This document shows, in pieces, positions 43,710-51,246 of a stretch of 51,246 bases of DNA. Under the pieces are notes generated by a model that saw only the letters and a list, made by a program, of their open reading frames with translations, made no database searches and had not been told where the DNA came from. The stretch lies in NCBI GenBank assembly GCA_964454685.1, contig CAYVTZ010000021.1:1-51246 (forward strand). Direction: 5' to 3'. How positions within the stretch are numbered: the first letter of the stretch is position 1; every line of letters starts with the position of its first letter. The stretch is from CAYVTZ01 sp964454685 (GTDB lineage Bacteria > Bacillota > Clostridia > Christensenellales > Christensenellaceae). The position numbers were made by a program, and so were the translations under genes.

Positions 43710-44900
43710 TCATGTGTTTCTACTGCGTAAAACGAAATCAGATTTCCAACCCGATTTTGCCTGTTGCAGCGCTTGGAACCAGTTATATGCCGATATGATA
43801 TCGGCACAGTCTTTACGATTGCTGACCAGATCCGAATAGCTGAAATATACGCTGCCTGCAACGTTTTGGTACTTTTCATTCAATGTAAGTTGCGTTTCGA
43901 TCTGTGCGGCGATTGTATCTTTGTAGATGCCCTGACCGATGTAGAGCGCGACATTGGTGCCGGTGAGCGCATTGTCCCACCACTTGACCAAAGTCTCGTA
44001 ATCGGCAGATTTGTGGCCGGTTTCCCAATAAATTTGCGGAACCAGATAATCGACGGTGCCCTCCTTTGCCCAAGCAAGCGGATCGCACGCCATAGCATAA
44101 TAAGATTCGTTGCCTTTGGTGGCAGAGCCGGCGGGGTCGGAGGAGCTGTTTTTCCAAATCCCGAAAGGGCTGACCCCAAAGGCGATAGAGGGATCGAACG
44201 CTTTGACCGATTTTGACACCATGCGGATCAGCTCATTGACGGCGGTGCGACGCGCGTTGTCCGCCTCGCCATCACGACTTTGTCCCTCCGGCAGAGGATA
44301 GCCGGAAGGATAAAAATAATCATCAAAATGAATGCCGTCTACGGCGTAGTTTTCAATGATTTCCTGCACGATGCTGACGATGTGATTGCGCACCTCCGGC
44401 AAAGAAGGATCGTAGTACATTGCTTTTTCGTAGGTAAACACCCAATTTGGGTTTTGTACTGCGGGATGGGCGGACACCAACTCGGACTTTTCAATACCGG
44501 GCTTGGTGACACGATAAGGATTGATCCACGCATGTAGCTGCAAGCCGCGTTTGTGCGCTTCTTCAACGGCGAACGCGAGGGGATCGAAGCCCGGGTCTTT
44601 CCCCTGCGTGCCCGTTAAATAACGAGACCAAGGGTTGATCTTGGACTGATACAGTGCGTCTGAGGAAGGGCATACCTGAAAAAAGATGGTATTCATGCCC
44701 CATTGCGCCGCATTCTCCATAATTCGGATGATTTCTTGCTTTTGCGCTTCGGCATTACCCTGCGTTTTTGGAAAGTCGATCCCGTCAACGGTAGCGACCC
44801 ATACGCCACGCATCGTCGCATCCTTGGCAAACGCCGTCATCGGGAACAACAAAATGATGCAGGTCAGGATGAAGAGCATCGTTTTTTTGAGTCTGTTCAT
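43710..44900 (-). CDS. Secreted GHL10 / DUF187 family glycoside hydrolase
   Basis: 396 residues from the ATG at 44900, with AAAGGA six bases upstream; the ATG at 44906 is too near that site. A Sec signal peptide ends about TAFAKDA (~25). The catalytic barrel starts with MRGVWVATVDGIDFP and has NTIFFQVCPSSDALY, LQLHAWINPYR, YAVDGIHFDDYFYPSG (likely acid pair Asp-Asp) and VDYLVPQIYWETGH. GHL10 proteins are placed near GH10/GH13-like families and are thought to cut envelope or other polysaccharides. It precedes the repeat lipoprotein by 18 bp on the same strand, so they are likely one operon. Confidence 0.88.
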   Translation of the reverse strand: MNRLKKTMLFILTCIILLFPMTAFAKDATMRGVWVATVDGIDFPKTQGNAEAQKQEIIRIMENAAQWGMNTIFFQVCPSSDALYQSKINPWSRYLTGTQGKDPGFDPLAFAVEEAHKRGLQLHAWINPYRVTKPGIEKSELVSAHPAVQNPNWVFTYEKAMYYDPSLPEVRNHIVSIVQEIIENYAVDGIHFDDYFYPSGYPLPEGQSRDGEADNARRTAVNELIRMVSKSVKAFDPSIAFGVSPFGIWKNSSSDPAGSATKGNESYYAMACDPLAWAKEGTVDYLVPQIYWETGHKSADYETLVKWWDNALTGTNVALYIGQGIYKDTIAAQIETQLTLNEKYQNVAGSVYFSYSDLVSNRKDCADIISAYNWFQALQQAKSGWKSDFVLRSRNT

Positions 44901-45460
44901 GCGCATCCTTTCAGCGGTTGTGATAGTGGTATGATAGGGCGAGCGTACACATCCTTCCCCACCAAAGCGTGTGTGCAGAGCCGGGTGTGGGAAACGGTGG
45001 AAATGACAATGCCTAAAACAGCGATCCGGTTCACACGACGCAGCCGATTGCGAGCAATACGGGCAAGGGTATGAAACGAGCAGCGTATCTTACGACGACA
45101 TCGTTCGCTCACCACACATGAGACCATTATAACAAGCGTAGAACGCGGAATCTATGCAAAGACGATACAGTTTACAAAATATTCAAGGTTAACCGGGCTG
45201 CGCCATAATTTGGATTCATCTTATCAAATTGGCGGCGGGAACGCAAGTGTGAGTGACGCAAATGCAACAAAAGCGAAAGGAATACGACGAAAGCACGAGG
45301 CCCGTTTGGACAACAGGGGCATACAATCAGCAGGATCAGAAACAGAGTCAGATTAGAACTGGTAAAAGCGGTGGAGATTGCCCTGTGATCGGGTTGTGTT
45401 CAACCGGGGCGGAAGCAAAAAAAGAACTGTATCATTTTTGTGAATAAGCCGTTGTTTGCA
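44901..45460. other. Gene-free divergent intergenic region
   Basis: About 560 bp between divergent genes. On the minus strand, TGTTATAAT at about 45133-45141 could be an extended -10 for the GHL10-lipoprotein pair, giving a ~215-nt leader. A 76-codon minus-strand frame at 44897-45127 has no ribosome binding site and no recognisable sequence. Nothing else was seen. Confidence 0.4.
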
Positions 45461-45489
45461 TTGTGAAAACGCCGAAAATATGCTATTCT
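45461..45489 (+). promoter_or_regulatory. Promoter of the ABC-type operon
   Basis: TTGTGA (45461-45466), 17-bp spacer, TATTCT (45484-45489) with a TG extension. It rules out the in-frame start at 45494 and supports 45521. Confidence 0.65.
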
Positions 45490-45520
45490 GTGAATGATTA
45501 AAAGTTTTTGTGAGGTGTGG

Positions 45521-46363
45521 ATGAAGCGACCGTTATGTTTGCTGCTGGACTTTGCGTTTGGCAGGATCAAAAAACCACTACTGCTGATTTGCATTGCCAT
45601 GGCAGTGGCTGAGACCGTGCTGGTGCTGCTGATGGCAAATGCACAGGAAGCTTACTTAAAACCATACGAAATTATTTTACAGACGGCATGGATTCCGCTG
45701 GTGTTTGCGGCGGCGGCGGGTGGTCTTGTTGCTGTGCTGCTGACGCAAATCCGCTGCTATTATGCAAAGCAAAAAGGGATTTACACGCTTTTGACGTTGC
45801 CTGCGCCGCCAATGACTTTTGTGTATGCGCATGTGTTGACGGCTGCGGTAAGCATTCTTTGTTTAATTGCAGTGCAAATATTGATTGTGATTGCGTTATA
45901 CGCGCCCGCCGAGGCGGTTGCCAATGCGTACAGTGCATCGCCGGCGGTGATGGAACAAAACAACGTGCAGGGCGTGGTGCGCCAGTCGCTGCACAATGGT
46001 CTTTTCCTGACATTTGTACGCAGCGCGTTTTTGCACACGTTGTTACCGTTTGGCTGGCAGGGAATCTTGCTTTTGGGGTCTATCGTATTTGCATGGTCTG
46101 TATTGCCGGTGTGTGTGATGTTTTTGCGCGGAGGCGGGCTGGCGGTGGTGAGCGGCACCATTGCGCTGGCAGCAGCGGGGGTGGCGACGGTGTACGCCTT
46201 TTTGGTGAACACGGTCAGCGTCACGACCGTAGCGACGGAAATAGACTTGATTTCCAGCAACGTACTGCCTATTGCGGGGCTGTTTGCTGTGGCGATCGTA
46301 TTTTTGCTGATCCTGCGTAAGCGGGTTTTGACGGCATCGCTGTTGTATGGGGGTGCCGCATGA
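45521..46363 (+). CDS. ABC-2-type membrane protein (putative permease)
   Basis: 280 residues from the ATG at 45521 after GAGGTGTGG. Six or seven membrane helices; the sequence YYAKQKGIYTLLTLPAPPMTFVYAHVLTA is like the cytoplasmic loop of ABC-2 permeases, where the next helix begins. It is the first gene of a three-gene operon with an exported protein and an ATPase. Cargo is unknown. Confidence 0.72.
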   Translation: MKRPLCLLLDFAFGRIKKPLLLICIAMAVAETVLVLLMANAQEAYLKPYEIILQTAWIPLVFAAAAGGLVAVLLTQIRCYYAKQKGIYTLLTLPAPPMTFVYAHVLTAAVSILCLIAVQILIVIALYAPAEAVANAYSASPAVMEQNNVQGVVRQSLHNGLFLTFVRSAFLHTLLPFGWQGILLLGSIVFAWSVLPVCVMFLRGGGLAVVSGTIALAAAGVATVYAFLVNTVSVTTVATEIDLISSNVLPIAGLFAVAIVFLLILRKRVLTASLLYGGAA

Positions 46364-47766
46364 AAAATTTAAAATGGATGCTGGTGATGCTGGCAGGCGT
46401 TGTGGCGGTGCTGGCAGGTGTGGCGATTTGGCGCGGCGCCAGTGCGCCCAATGAGCGTTTGGAACTGGTGGATGTGCAAGGAGACCGCAGCGCACTGAAT
46501 GACTTTGTTTTGGAGGGCGTTTTAACGGATTATTTGCATGACGTCCGTTTTTCCATCGTGGAGGGGCAGCTGCAAAAATCTTATGCGCAGTATGACAAAG
46601 GAATCCTCAACCCTGCGATCGCGGAGGTTTACGAGGAAAGTGAGATCACGGTGGATGGCAAGGTCATTTCCGTGAACTATGGTTTTGCACCCGTGGATGG
46701 GGACGAGACCATGCAGGCGATTTCCGTGACCAATGATCAGGGAGAACGCGAAAGTGGCGCGGTGGCACGGCAGGCGCGACTGCTGATTGAGGTTACGGCG
46801 GCGCAGCCGGGTGGTAGTGAGCCGCCGGTGATGCAGGTGATCCCGACGGAATTGACGACAACAGCAGAGCCAAAGACCTATTTTTATTTTAAAAAGATGA
46901 GTGATGACACCTATCGTTACGATTATAGTTATCCCATGCAGTTAGAGGAATTGGGAATTGCCGGATGCAACGACAAACTGGGAGGCATTTTGACCACGAT
47001 GGGCAACAGTCTTGTTTTGCCTGCCGAGGAGGGCGTGATACTGACTGCGGGCGGCAACGCATTGCTGGGCGGTGATAATGCGCTGTATGGGCTGAATCTG
47101 CGGCGCGCAGATGCGCAAAATCCGCTGGGCAAGGTAAGAGTTTTATCCACCTTTGAGAACAAACAGAATCAGCCGCTGTATTTGACGCGGCTGCAAGATA
47201 AAATCCTGATGCTATGCTCCAAAAGCGCGGGTGACAATGTGTTGCTGAGCGCGCTGTTGTTTGATGAAAAGGGTGCGTTAACGAGCCAGCTGGACACGGG
47301 GCTAACCGGTGTGTTTGTGGGCGCGGAGTGCTATGAATATGCGTCGCCGCAGCGGGAAAACGAGATAAACTTTGCTGTGGCGGGCGGCACCAGTAACTAT
47401 TTTCTTGGGCTGCGTTTGGATGACGCAGGCGCGCTGACGCTGGACTGGAGCGTGCGCGTGGAAGATGCGATGCAGGTGACCTATACGCAGGCATTGGCAC
47501 GCAGTGACGAGCGGGTGTTACGCATTTATACGGCGCCGGTTGCCGGAGCACAGAAAGAAAACAACTTCTATGAATATTTCGGGACGTTTTTGCAGGTGAT
47601 GGATTTGAACGGGAATGTGCTGTATGACGCAGAACTGCAAAACGATTCTATGCAGGATTACCAGCAGACGTTCTCGCCTACGGAAAGTGGCTGGTTGTTT
47701 AGCGATCTACTGGGGCAAAACAGTTTCTTTCGTTTGTTTGCAAACTGGGATGTACGGGGTGCGTGA
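46360..47766 (+). CDS. Membrane-anchored exported protein of an ABC operon
   Basis: 468 residues. One N-terminal membrane helix (about 7-24), the rest predicted outside. No conserved motif recognised; the second half (~200-460) has repeated short beta-type segments that could form a propeller-like fold, which is only a guess. The ATG overlaps the permease stop by four bases, and the ATPase starts one base after its stop, so the three proteins are made together and probably act as one complex. Confidence 0.65.
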   Translation: MKNLKWMLVMLAGVVAVLAGVAIWRGASAPNERLELVDVQGDRSALNDFVLEGVLTDYLHDVRFSIVEGQLQKSYAQYDKGILNPAIAEVYEESEITVDGKVISVNYGFAPVDGDETMQAISVTNDQGERESGAVARQARLLIEVTAAQPGGSEPPVMQVIPTELTTTAEPKTYFYFKKMSDDTYRYDYSYPMQLEELGIAGCNDKLGGILTTMGNSLVLPAEEGVILTAGGNALLGGDNALYGLNLRRADAQNPLGKVRVLSTFENKQNQPLYLTRLQDKILMLCSKSAGDNVLLSALLFDEKGALTSQLDTGLTGVFVGAECYEYASPQRENEINFAVAGGTSNYFLGLRLDDAGALTLDWSVRVEDAMQVTYTQALARSDERVLRIYTAPVAGAQKENNFYEYFGTFLQVMDLNGNVLYDAELQNDSMQDYQQTFSPTESGWLFSDLLGQNSFFRLFANWDVRGA

Positions 47767-47767
47767 C

Positions 47768-48487
47768 ATGGTAGAGATCAAAGATGTGATTTGTTGTTAT
47801 GACGATCTGAAACAAAAAGCGGCGGATGTGCCGGAGCTGGTGATAGAATCGGGCAGCATTGTGGCGCTGCTGGGCGAAAACGGTGCAGGCAAGACGACGC
47901 TGCTTAAAGCGATTTGCGGGTTGATGCCACTGGTTTCGGGGAGTATTTTGATCGATGGTAAACCACCGCGCGACGCGATGAGCGATATTGCCTTCATCAC
48001 CGAGGAGATCAGCCTGTTTGGTTTTTTAAATGCGCAGGAGATGAAAAGCTTTTTGATGCCGTTTTACCCGAAGTTTAACGAGGAGCGCTATGAAGTATTG
48101 TTGCGCTTTTTCGATATTGATATGGAAAAGCCCATTGCGCAGATGAGCAAGGGGCAACAGGCAAAGGTGGAAGTTGCGGTGGGGTTTTCAAAGGGCGCTT
48201 CTTTGCTGCTGCTGGACGAGCCATTTTTGGGGAAAGATTTATTTACGCGACGGGATTTTTTGAAACTGATGAAGAGTTCGCTGCTGCATGGTGAAACCAT
48301 CGTGATTTGTACACATCAAATTGATGAGATTCAGGATACGATTGATCGCGCTGTGGTGATGAGCGGCGGCAAAATTGCGGGTGAAGTGGACATGCAGGTG
48401 ATGTCGCAAAGCAGTTTGGCACAGGAACTGGCGCGGTTGCTGCATTATGACAGTGAGAAGCTGCATAAGCTGGAAGGGGCAGTTTGA
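47768..48487 (+). CDS. ABC transporter ATP-binding protein (YtrB-like)
   Basis: 239 residues from the ATG at 47768. Walker A GENGAGKTTLLK near 39, an SKGQQAKVEVA signature in place of LSGGQ near 137, Walker B LLLLDEPF near 160, and the H-loop His in VICTHQ near 190. The SKGQ form is usual in small exporter ATPases of the YtrB/EcfA-like ABC-2 group. It powers the permease encoded at 45521. No GntR-type regulator, common beside ytr-like operons, is present. Confidence 0.9.
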   Translation: MVEIKDVICCYDDLKQKAADVPELVIESGSIVALLGENGAGKTTLLKAICGLMPLVSGSILIDGKPPRDAMSDIAFITEEISLFGFLNAQEMKSFLMPFYPKFNEERYEVLLRFFDIDMEKPIAQMSKGQQAKVEVAVGFSKGASLLLLDEPFLGKDLFTRRDFLKLMKSSLLHGETIVICTHQIDEIQDTIDRAVVMSGGKIAGEVDMQVMSQSSLAQELARLLHYDSEKLHKLEGAV

Positions 48488-48575
48488 AGTTTGCTGCATT
48501 CGGGGGGAAAACAGCTAATGCAGAAGGATTTGCCATGATGGCATTAAAAGATACAACGAATGGGAGGGCAGAAGT

Positions 48576-49040
48576 TTGGAAATTTATTTGACACGAATAC
48601 GCGATGAACTGGGTGTGACCCAGCCGCATGCGCAGCATGCGGTGTTACCCGCATACGCACACGACGGTGATGCAGGTATGGATCTGCGCGCTGCGGTGGC
48701 AGCGGTGATCCCACCCGGTGAGACGCGGTTGATACCGACGGGCTGGGCCATACAGCTTCCGGAGGGCTATGAGGCACAGGTGCGTCCGCGTAGTGGACTG
48801 GCGCTCAAGCACAGTATTACCGTTCTAAACGCACCGGGAACCATTGACAGCGGATATCGCGGCGAGATTGGCGTGGTGCTGATCAATCACGGAAAGCAAG
48901 ATTTTGTGGTGGAGACAGGCGAGCGTATCGCGCAAATGGTGATTGCGCGGTATGAACGTGTGACGGTGTGCGAGGCGGAGTACATTGATTCGGACACGCA
49001 GCGCGGCACGGGGGGATATGGCTCCAGCGGGAGAAGATAG
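48576..49040 (+). CDS. dut: Deoxyuridine 5'-triphosphate nucleotidohydrolase (dUTPase)
   Basis: Converts dUTP to dUMP, keeping uracil out of DNA. 154 residues from a TTG at 48576 with GGGAGGG upstream. All five trimeric dUTPase motifs are present: DAGMDL (1), RPRSGLALK (2), NAPGTIDSGYRGEI (3), GERIAQMVI (4) and RGTGGYGSSG (5, with Tyr in place of the usual Phe). Placed after the ABC operon, with a 88-bp gap, and before comFB. Confidence 0.96.
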   Translation: MEIYLTRIRDELGVTQPHAQHAVLPAYAHDGDAGMDLRAAVAAVIPPGETRLIPTGWAIQLPEGYEAQVRPRSGLALKHSITVLNAPGTIDSGYRGEIGVVLINHGKQDFVVETGERIAQMVIARYERVTVCEAEYIDSDTQRGTGGYGSSGRR

Positions 49041-49080
49041 GCAGACTGACATCTGCAAGATATGGAAAGGGAACAGTGAC

Positions 49081-49377
49081 ATGGCTGAGGAACGTATAAT
49101 TGTACGAAACATAACAGAAGATTTTGTAGAGATGTATTTGGACGGTTGCATGGAAGGGCAGGACATGTGCACGTGCCCGAAATGCCGCGCAGATGTGCTG
49201 GCGTTGTCTTTGAACCGCTTGGCGCCTCATTACGTGGTGAGTGTGGCAGGTGAAGCGATGGTACGCCACAGCGCACAGACCACGCAAGGAATGGCGGACA
49301 TTGTTTCTGCCATTGCCGGCGCAGTAAAGATTGTAAAGTCGAACCCTGATCACGCGGAGTATGTGGATCAGAAATGA
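49081..49377 (+). CDS. comFB: ComFB-family late competence protein
   Basis: 98 residues from the ATG at 49081 (AAAGGAAC upstream). Family features: VRNITEDFVEMYLDG and a Cys set (Cys23, Cys30, Cys32, Cys35) inside DMCTCPKCRADVLALSLNRLAPHYVVS. ComFB is encoded in the comF operon of B. subtilis, and its role is unclear; related proteins bind c-di-nucleotides in cyanobacteria. comFA and comFC are not beside it here, so a competence role should not be assumed. Confidence 0.85.
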   Translation: MAEERIIVRNITEDFVEMYLDGCMEGQDMCTCPKCRADVLALSLNRLAPHYVVSVAGEAMVRHSAQTTQGMADIVSAIAGAVKIVKSNPDHAEYVDQK

Positions 49378-49412
49378 TGACGCGATGCGCGGCAGAATCG
49401 AGTATCGAAACA

Positions 49413-49452
49413 AAGAGACCTTCTGCAATCTTGATGAAGCAGGAGGTCTTTT
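49413..49452 (+). terminator. Intrinsic terminator after comFB
   Basis: AGACCTTCTGC pairs with GCAGGAGGTCT (one mismatch) and is followed by TTTTA. Confidence 0.75.
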
Positions 49453-49574
49453 ACTATGATATGTATGCGCGGTTGTTTGGAGGCATCATTGGATTGAGGC
49501 GGAGCGTTGTAAGGCGCGAGTGCAAGAGAAAAATCGCGCACCGTTTTAGTACGCGGCTTGCGGTATCATGCTGC

Positions 49575-49592
49575 TGGCGGACAGAGAGAGAT
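49575..49592 (-). repeat. 18-bp copy of the tRNA-Ser 3' tip
   Basis: TGGCGGACAGAGAGAGAT, identical to 49713-49730, which is the acceptor and T-arm end of the tRNA-Ser remnant; the match stops at the T loop. Probably an older attachment-site scar or the end of a lost element. Confidence 0.6.
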
Positions 49593-49622
49593 ACCCGCTG
49601 CGCGGGCTAAAGACGACCTCTC

Positions 49623-49647
49623 AAACCCTTTCTGCGAAAGGGTTTTT
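49623..49647 (+). terminator. Perfect hairpin with T-run
   Basis: AAACCCTTTC, TGC loop, GAAAGGGTTT, then TT. It lies between the two tRNA tip copies with no gene feeding it. Confidence 0.65.
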
Positions 49648-49673
49648 CATCCGAACCTGCGCCGTCCATCCAC

Positions 49674-49712
49674 AAAAAAAGAAGCCCACACCTTCGGTGT
49701 AAACTTCTTTTT
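49674..49712 (-). terminator. Terminator of the former tRNA-Ser gene
   Basis: On the minus strand, directly after the CCA of the tRNA remnant: AAGAAG, ACACC/GGTGT inner stem with a GAA loop, CTTCTT and T-run. It stayed in place when the tRNA 5' half was lost. Confidence 0.7.
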
Positions 49713-49772
49713 TGGCGGACAGAGAGAGATTCGAACTCTCGGAACGCTATTAACGTTCACACGATTTCCAGT
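49713..49772 (-). pseudogene. 3' half of tRNA-Ser(GGA), attachment-site remnant
   Basis: Minus strand: loop CTGGAAA with anticodon GGA, anticodon-stem 3' strand TCGTG, the long variable arm (GAACG/CGTTC), the T arm with TTCGAAT, the acceptor strand TCTGTCC and an encoded CCA. The 5' side is missing: the bases before the anticodon loop cannot pair with TCGTG, and no D arm follows. Loss exactly at the anticodon loop is typical of attachment sites of tyrosine-recombinase elements that use tRNA genes. The intact copy would be expected to the right, at the other end of the element. Confidence 0.75.
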
Positions 49773-49782
49773 TTGACTGGAA
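49766..49782. repeat. Dyad at the tRNA junction
   Basis: TTCCAGTTTGACTGGAA: seven-base arms around TTG, half in the tRNA anticodon region and half in the new flank. It may be the core crossover site or an integrase arm. Confidence 0.5.
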
Positions 49783-50117
49783 GCAAACGAACGGAGTGCA
49801 TTTGAGTTTATTATTGTTCATTTCGCCTTATCTGTAACTTGCGGATTTTGGTGGTGTCATGCGTGTTGCAGACTTTTACAGTCTAGGGAACTGATTGCAA
49901 AAGGGGCTGCGCGTTTTTGGAGTGTTTCGCGGCAGTTCGAACTTTTTCGGCTTGCACAGCTCTGATTTTCGTGGGGGAGGGTGAATGCTTTGTGTGAAAT
50001 GATCGGTGAATAAAAAACGTCTGTGCCGAGGAGCATAGCTAGGTTTTGTTATAAACATTTTCAGAAGTTCAAATCTGTTTACCAATTTTCATTAGCAATA
50101 AATCAATTAAATATGCT
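49783..50117. other. Gene-free stretch between the tRNA remnant and the IS element
   Basis: About 335 bp, A/T-richer than the chromosome side. No supported gene, tRNA or promoter. Confidence 0.45.
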
Positions 50118-50150
50118 GGGGCTGTAGCAGTAAGCAGCAAGCCTCAAGCA

Positions 50151-50190
50151 AAAAAACGAGCCAAGACATGAGTGTCAAGGCTCGTTTTTT
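50151..50190. terminator. Bidirectional hairpin guarding the IS transposase
   Basis: AAAAAACGAGCC pairs with GGCTCGTTTTTT around an inner GACA/TGTC hairpin. It ends 16 bp before the transposase start and would block transcription reading in from outside. Confidence 0.75.
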
Positions 50191-50206
50191 GTAGTAAAAT
50201 GAATTT

Positions 50207-51246
50207 GTGAAAAATACTAAACTACAAGTAAAAGATACCGTAAAATCCATCGAAATGCAAGCAGTAATGCCGTTGGATTTAGGAATCAAAATTGAAGCGG
50301 ATGATAAAGTGCGCACGCTGATCGAGGTCACGGAAAGGTTGGATTACAGTGAGCTTAACAGAACCTATCAGCGGCAGCCCCGCCAAGGTGAGGCAGCACC
50401 AAAGCAGATGTTTCAAATCGTGACTCTAGGCTTTATGCAGGGCATATACTCCACGCGAAAACTGGAAGATGCGTGCAAGCATGACATACGCTTCAAGTAT
50501 TTGCTTGGGGCATGCAAAGCGCCTGAACACAGCAAGATCGCGCGGTTTGTGCAAAAGAATCTGCGCGGTGTAGCGGAGCGATTGTTTTATCAAATGGTAT
50601 TGCTGTTAAAAGAGTTGGATGAGATCAAATTTGAGAATCTGTTTGTGGATGGAACAAAGATGGAAGCAAATGCCAATCGCTACAGCTTTGTGTGGGCAAA
50701 ATCTACGAACAAATACGAGGCGCGCACAGACGCAAAGCTTGAGAATTTGCTCGACCGGTTGTTCTTGGAGTATGGGTTTGTTTTAGAGACCGCCGCCGCA
50801 TATAAAATAGCGCTTGAGAATTTAGCCATCACAAAAGAAATCAAGTTTGTCCATGGGCGCGGGAAACGAAAAACGCAGATTCAGCGAGATATTGAGGTGC
50901 TCCAATCGCTGCTGGTGCGCAAGGTAAAGTATACGCAATACCAAGCCACCTTCAAAGGACGCAACAGCTTTTCAAAGACAGACTCTGATGCAACATTCAT
51001 GCGTATGAAGGACGACCACATGCGAAACGGGCAGCTGAAGCCGGGGTACAATTTGCAGATTGGTGTGGAGGGCGAATATATCGTTGGAGCGCATATTTGT
51101 GCGGAACGATCGGATGAGCTGGCGCTTTTCGGATTACTGAAACGAATGGATGCGGGGCTTGACGAAAGGCACGAGGCGGTGATCACAGATGCGGGATATG
51201 AGAGTGAAGAAAACTACACACGTCTCAAAGAGCGTGGTCAAACTGC
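50207..51246 (+). CDS. IS1182-family transposase (3' partial)
   Basis: Opens with a GTG at 50207 and is open to the right edge (346 codons seen). N-terminal DNA-binding-like region, then the DDE domain: FENLFVDGTKMEANANRYSFVW gives the first catalytic Asp, and KTDSDATFMRMKDDHMRNG with LKPGYNLQIG and VITDAGYESEENY gives the second Asp region; the final Glu lies beyond the window. This is the typical IS1182 arrangement. The frame is intact as far as seen, so the element could be active. No good ribosome binding site precedes the GTG. Confidence 0.92.
   Translation, partial: MKNTKLQVKDTVKSIEMQAVMPLDLGIKIEADDKVRTLIEVTERLDYSELNRTYQRQPRQGEAAPKQMFQIVTLGFMQGIYSTRKLEDACKHDIRFKYLLGACKAPEHSKIARFVQKNLRGVAERLFYQMVLLLKELDEIKFENLFVDGTKMEANANRYSFVWAKSTNKYEARTDAKLENLLDRLFLEYGFVLETAAAYKIALENLAITKEIKFVHGRGKRKTQIQRDIEVLQSLLVRKVKYTQYQATFKGRNSFSKTDSDATFMRMKDDHMRNGQLKPGYNLQIGVEGEYIVGAHICAERSDELALFGLLKRMDAGLDERHEAVITDAGYESEENYTRLKERGQT

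Larger units (their letters stand above)
50118..51246 (+). mobile_element. IS1182-family insertion sequence (right end outside window)
   Basis: Defined by its transposase. The left end is put tentatively at the GGGGCTGT at 50118, which resembles terminal sequences of this group; the matching right repeat is not in the window, so the border is unproven. Confidence 0.6.

Noticed and set aside
44897..45127. 76-codon minus-strand frame just upstream of the GHL10 gene
   Set aside because: Its ATG would lie within the candidate -10, there is no ribosome binding site, and the sequence matches nothing known to me.
49374..49610. 78-codon plus-strand frame after comFB
   Set aside because: It spans a strong terminator hairpin and a tRNA tip copy, and has no ribosome binding site or recognisable sequence.
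49558..49776. 72-codon plus-strand frame containing two GGQREI stretches
   Set aside because: It is the translation of the antisense strand of tRNA-Ser sequences (both tip copies), a common false gene call.
49713..49800. Complete tRNA-Leu(CAA) using TTCCA/TGGAA as anticodon stem
   Set aside because: The loop would fit formally, but no D arm or acceptor 5' strand follows, and the 3' part is that of tRNA-Ser(GGA).
1..51246. CRISPR arrays, rRNA genes, prophage structural genes
   Set aside because: Looked for on both strands; no regular spaced repeats, rRNA sequence or phage genes were seen.

Overview
The window looks like chromosomal DNA from an anaerobic, Gram-positive-type bacterium of the Bacillota, most likely class Clostridia. 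Points in favour are AGGAGG-type ribosome binding sites with many GTG and TTG starts, a perR-rubrerythrin operon for oxidative stress in anaerobes, type III glutamine synthetase, DUF3048 and GHL10 envelope proteins, and the gene run TIGR03960 radical SAM - TIGR03936 - rng - rplU - rpmA that is common in Clostridia. Base composition is moderate (near 50% GC by eye). No rRNA genes or CRISPR arrays were seen. Species cannot be named from the sequence alone.

Layout. 1-11.3 kb: the end of a polytopic GT-C-like membrane protein, a HEXXH/Cys-rich conserved protein, a lipoprotein MsrA-MsrB, a DUF3048 lipoprotein, a 1196-residue cyclic-di-GMP enzyme (EAL plus GGDEF) behind a long leader, a small membrane protein and an A+T-rich serine beta-lactamase-like protein. 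11.5-18.6 kb: trkA-trkH potassium uptake, an unknown protein, argS and serS. 18.7-24.8 kb: the elongation cluster mreC-mreD-mrdA(PBP2)-minC-rodA, with neither mreB nor minDE present. 24.9-29.6 kb: radical SAM protein, DUF2344 partner, RNase G, ribosomal proteins L21 and L27.

29.7-38.0 kb: envelope genes (glycosyltransferase, DUF2142), small membrane and housekeeping proteins, a GlpP-type antiterminator, and perR-rbr. 38.1-42.6 kb: a nitrogen operon (sugar amidotransferase-like PP-loop protein, asnA, type III glutamine synthetase) that starts with a large hairpin at the expected 5' end of its mRNA. 42.6-45 kb: a lipoprotein made of two near-identical domains and a GHL10 glycosidase. 45.5-49.4 kb: an ABC-type operon, dut and comFB.

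49.4-51.2 kb: a chromosome/mobile-element junction. The 3' half of a tRNA-Ser(GGA), cut at the anticodon loop, lies beside an extra copy of the tRNA 3' tip and a partial IS1182-type element that runs off the right edge. I read this as the outer attachment site of an element integrated in tRNA-Ser, most of which would lie to the right of the window. No clearly unprecedented multi-gene system was found. The best candidates for new biology are this junction, the duplicated-domain lipoprotein, the hairpin-led nitrogen operon, a leaderless-promoter arrangement at DUF1294/glpP, and several unassigned operator-like repeats.
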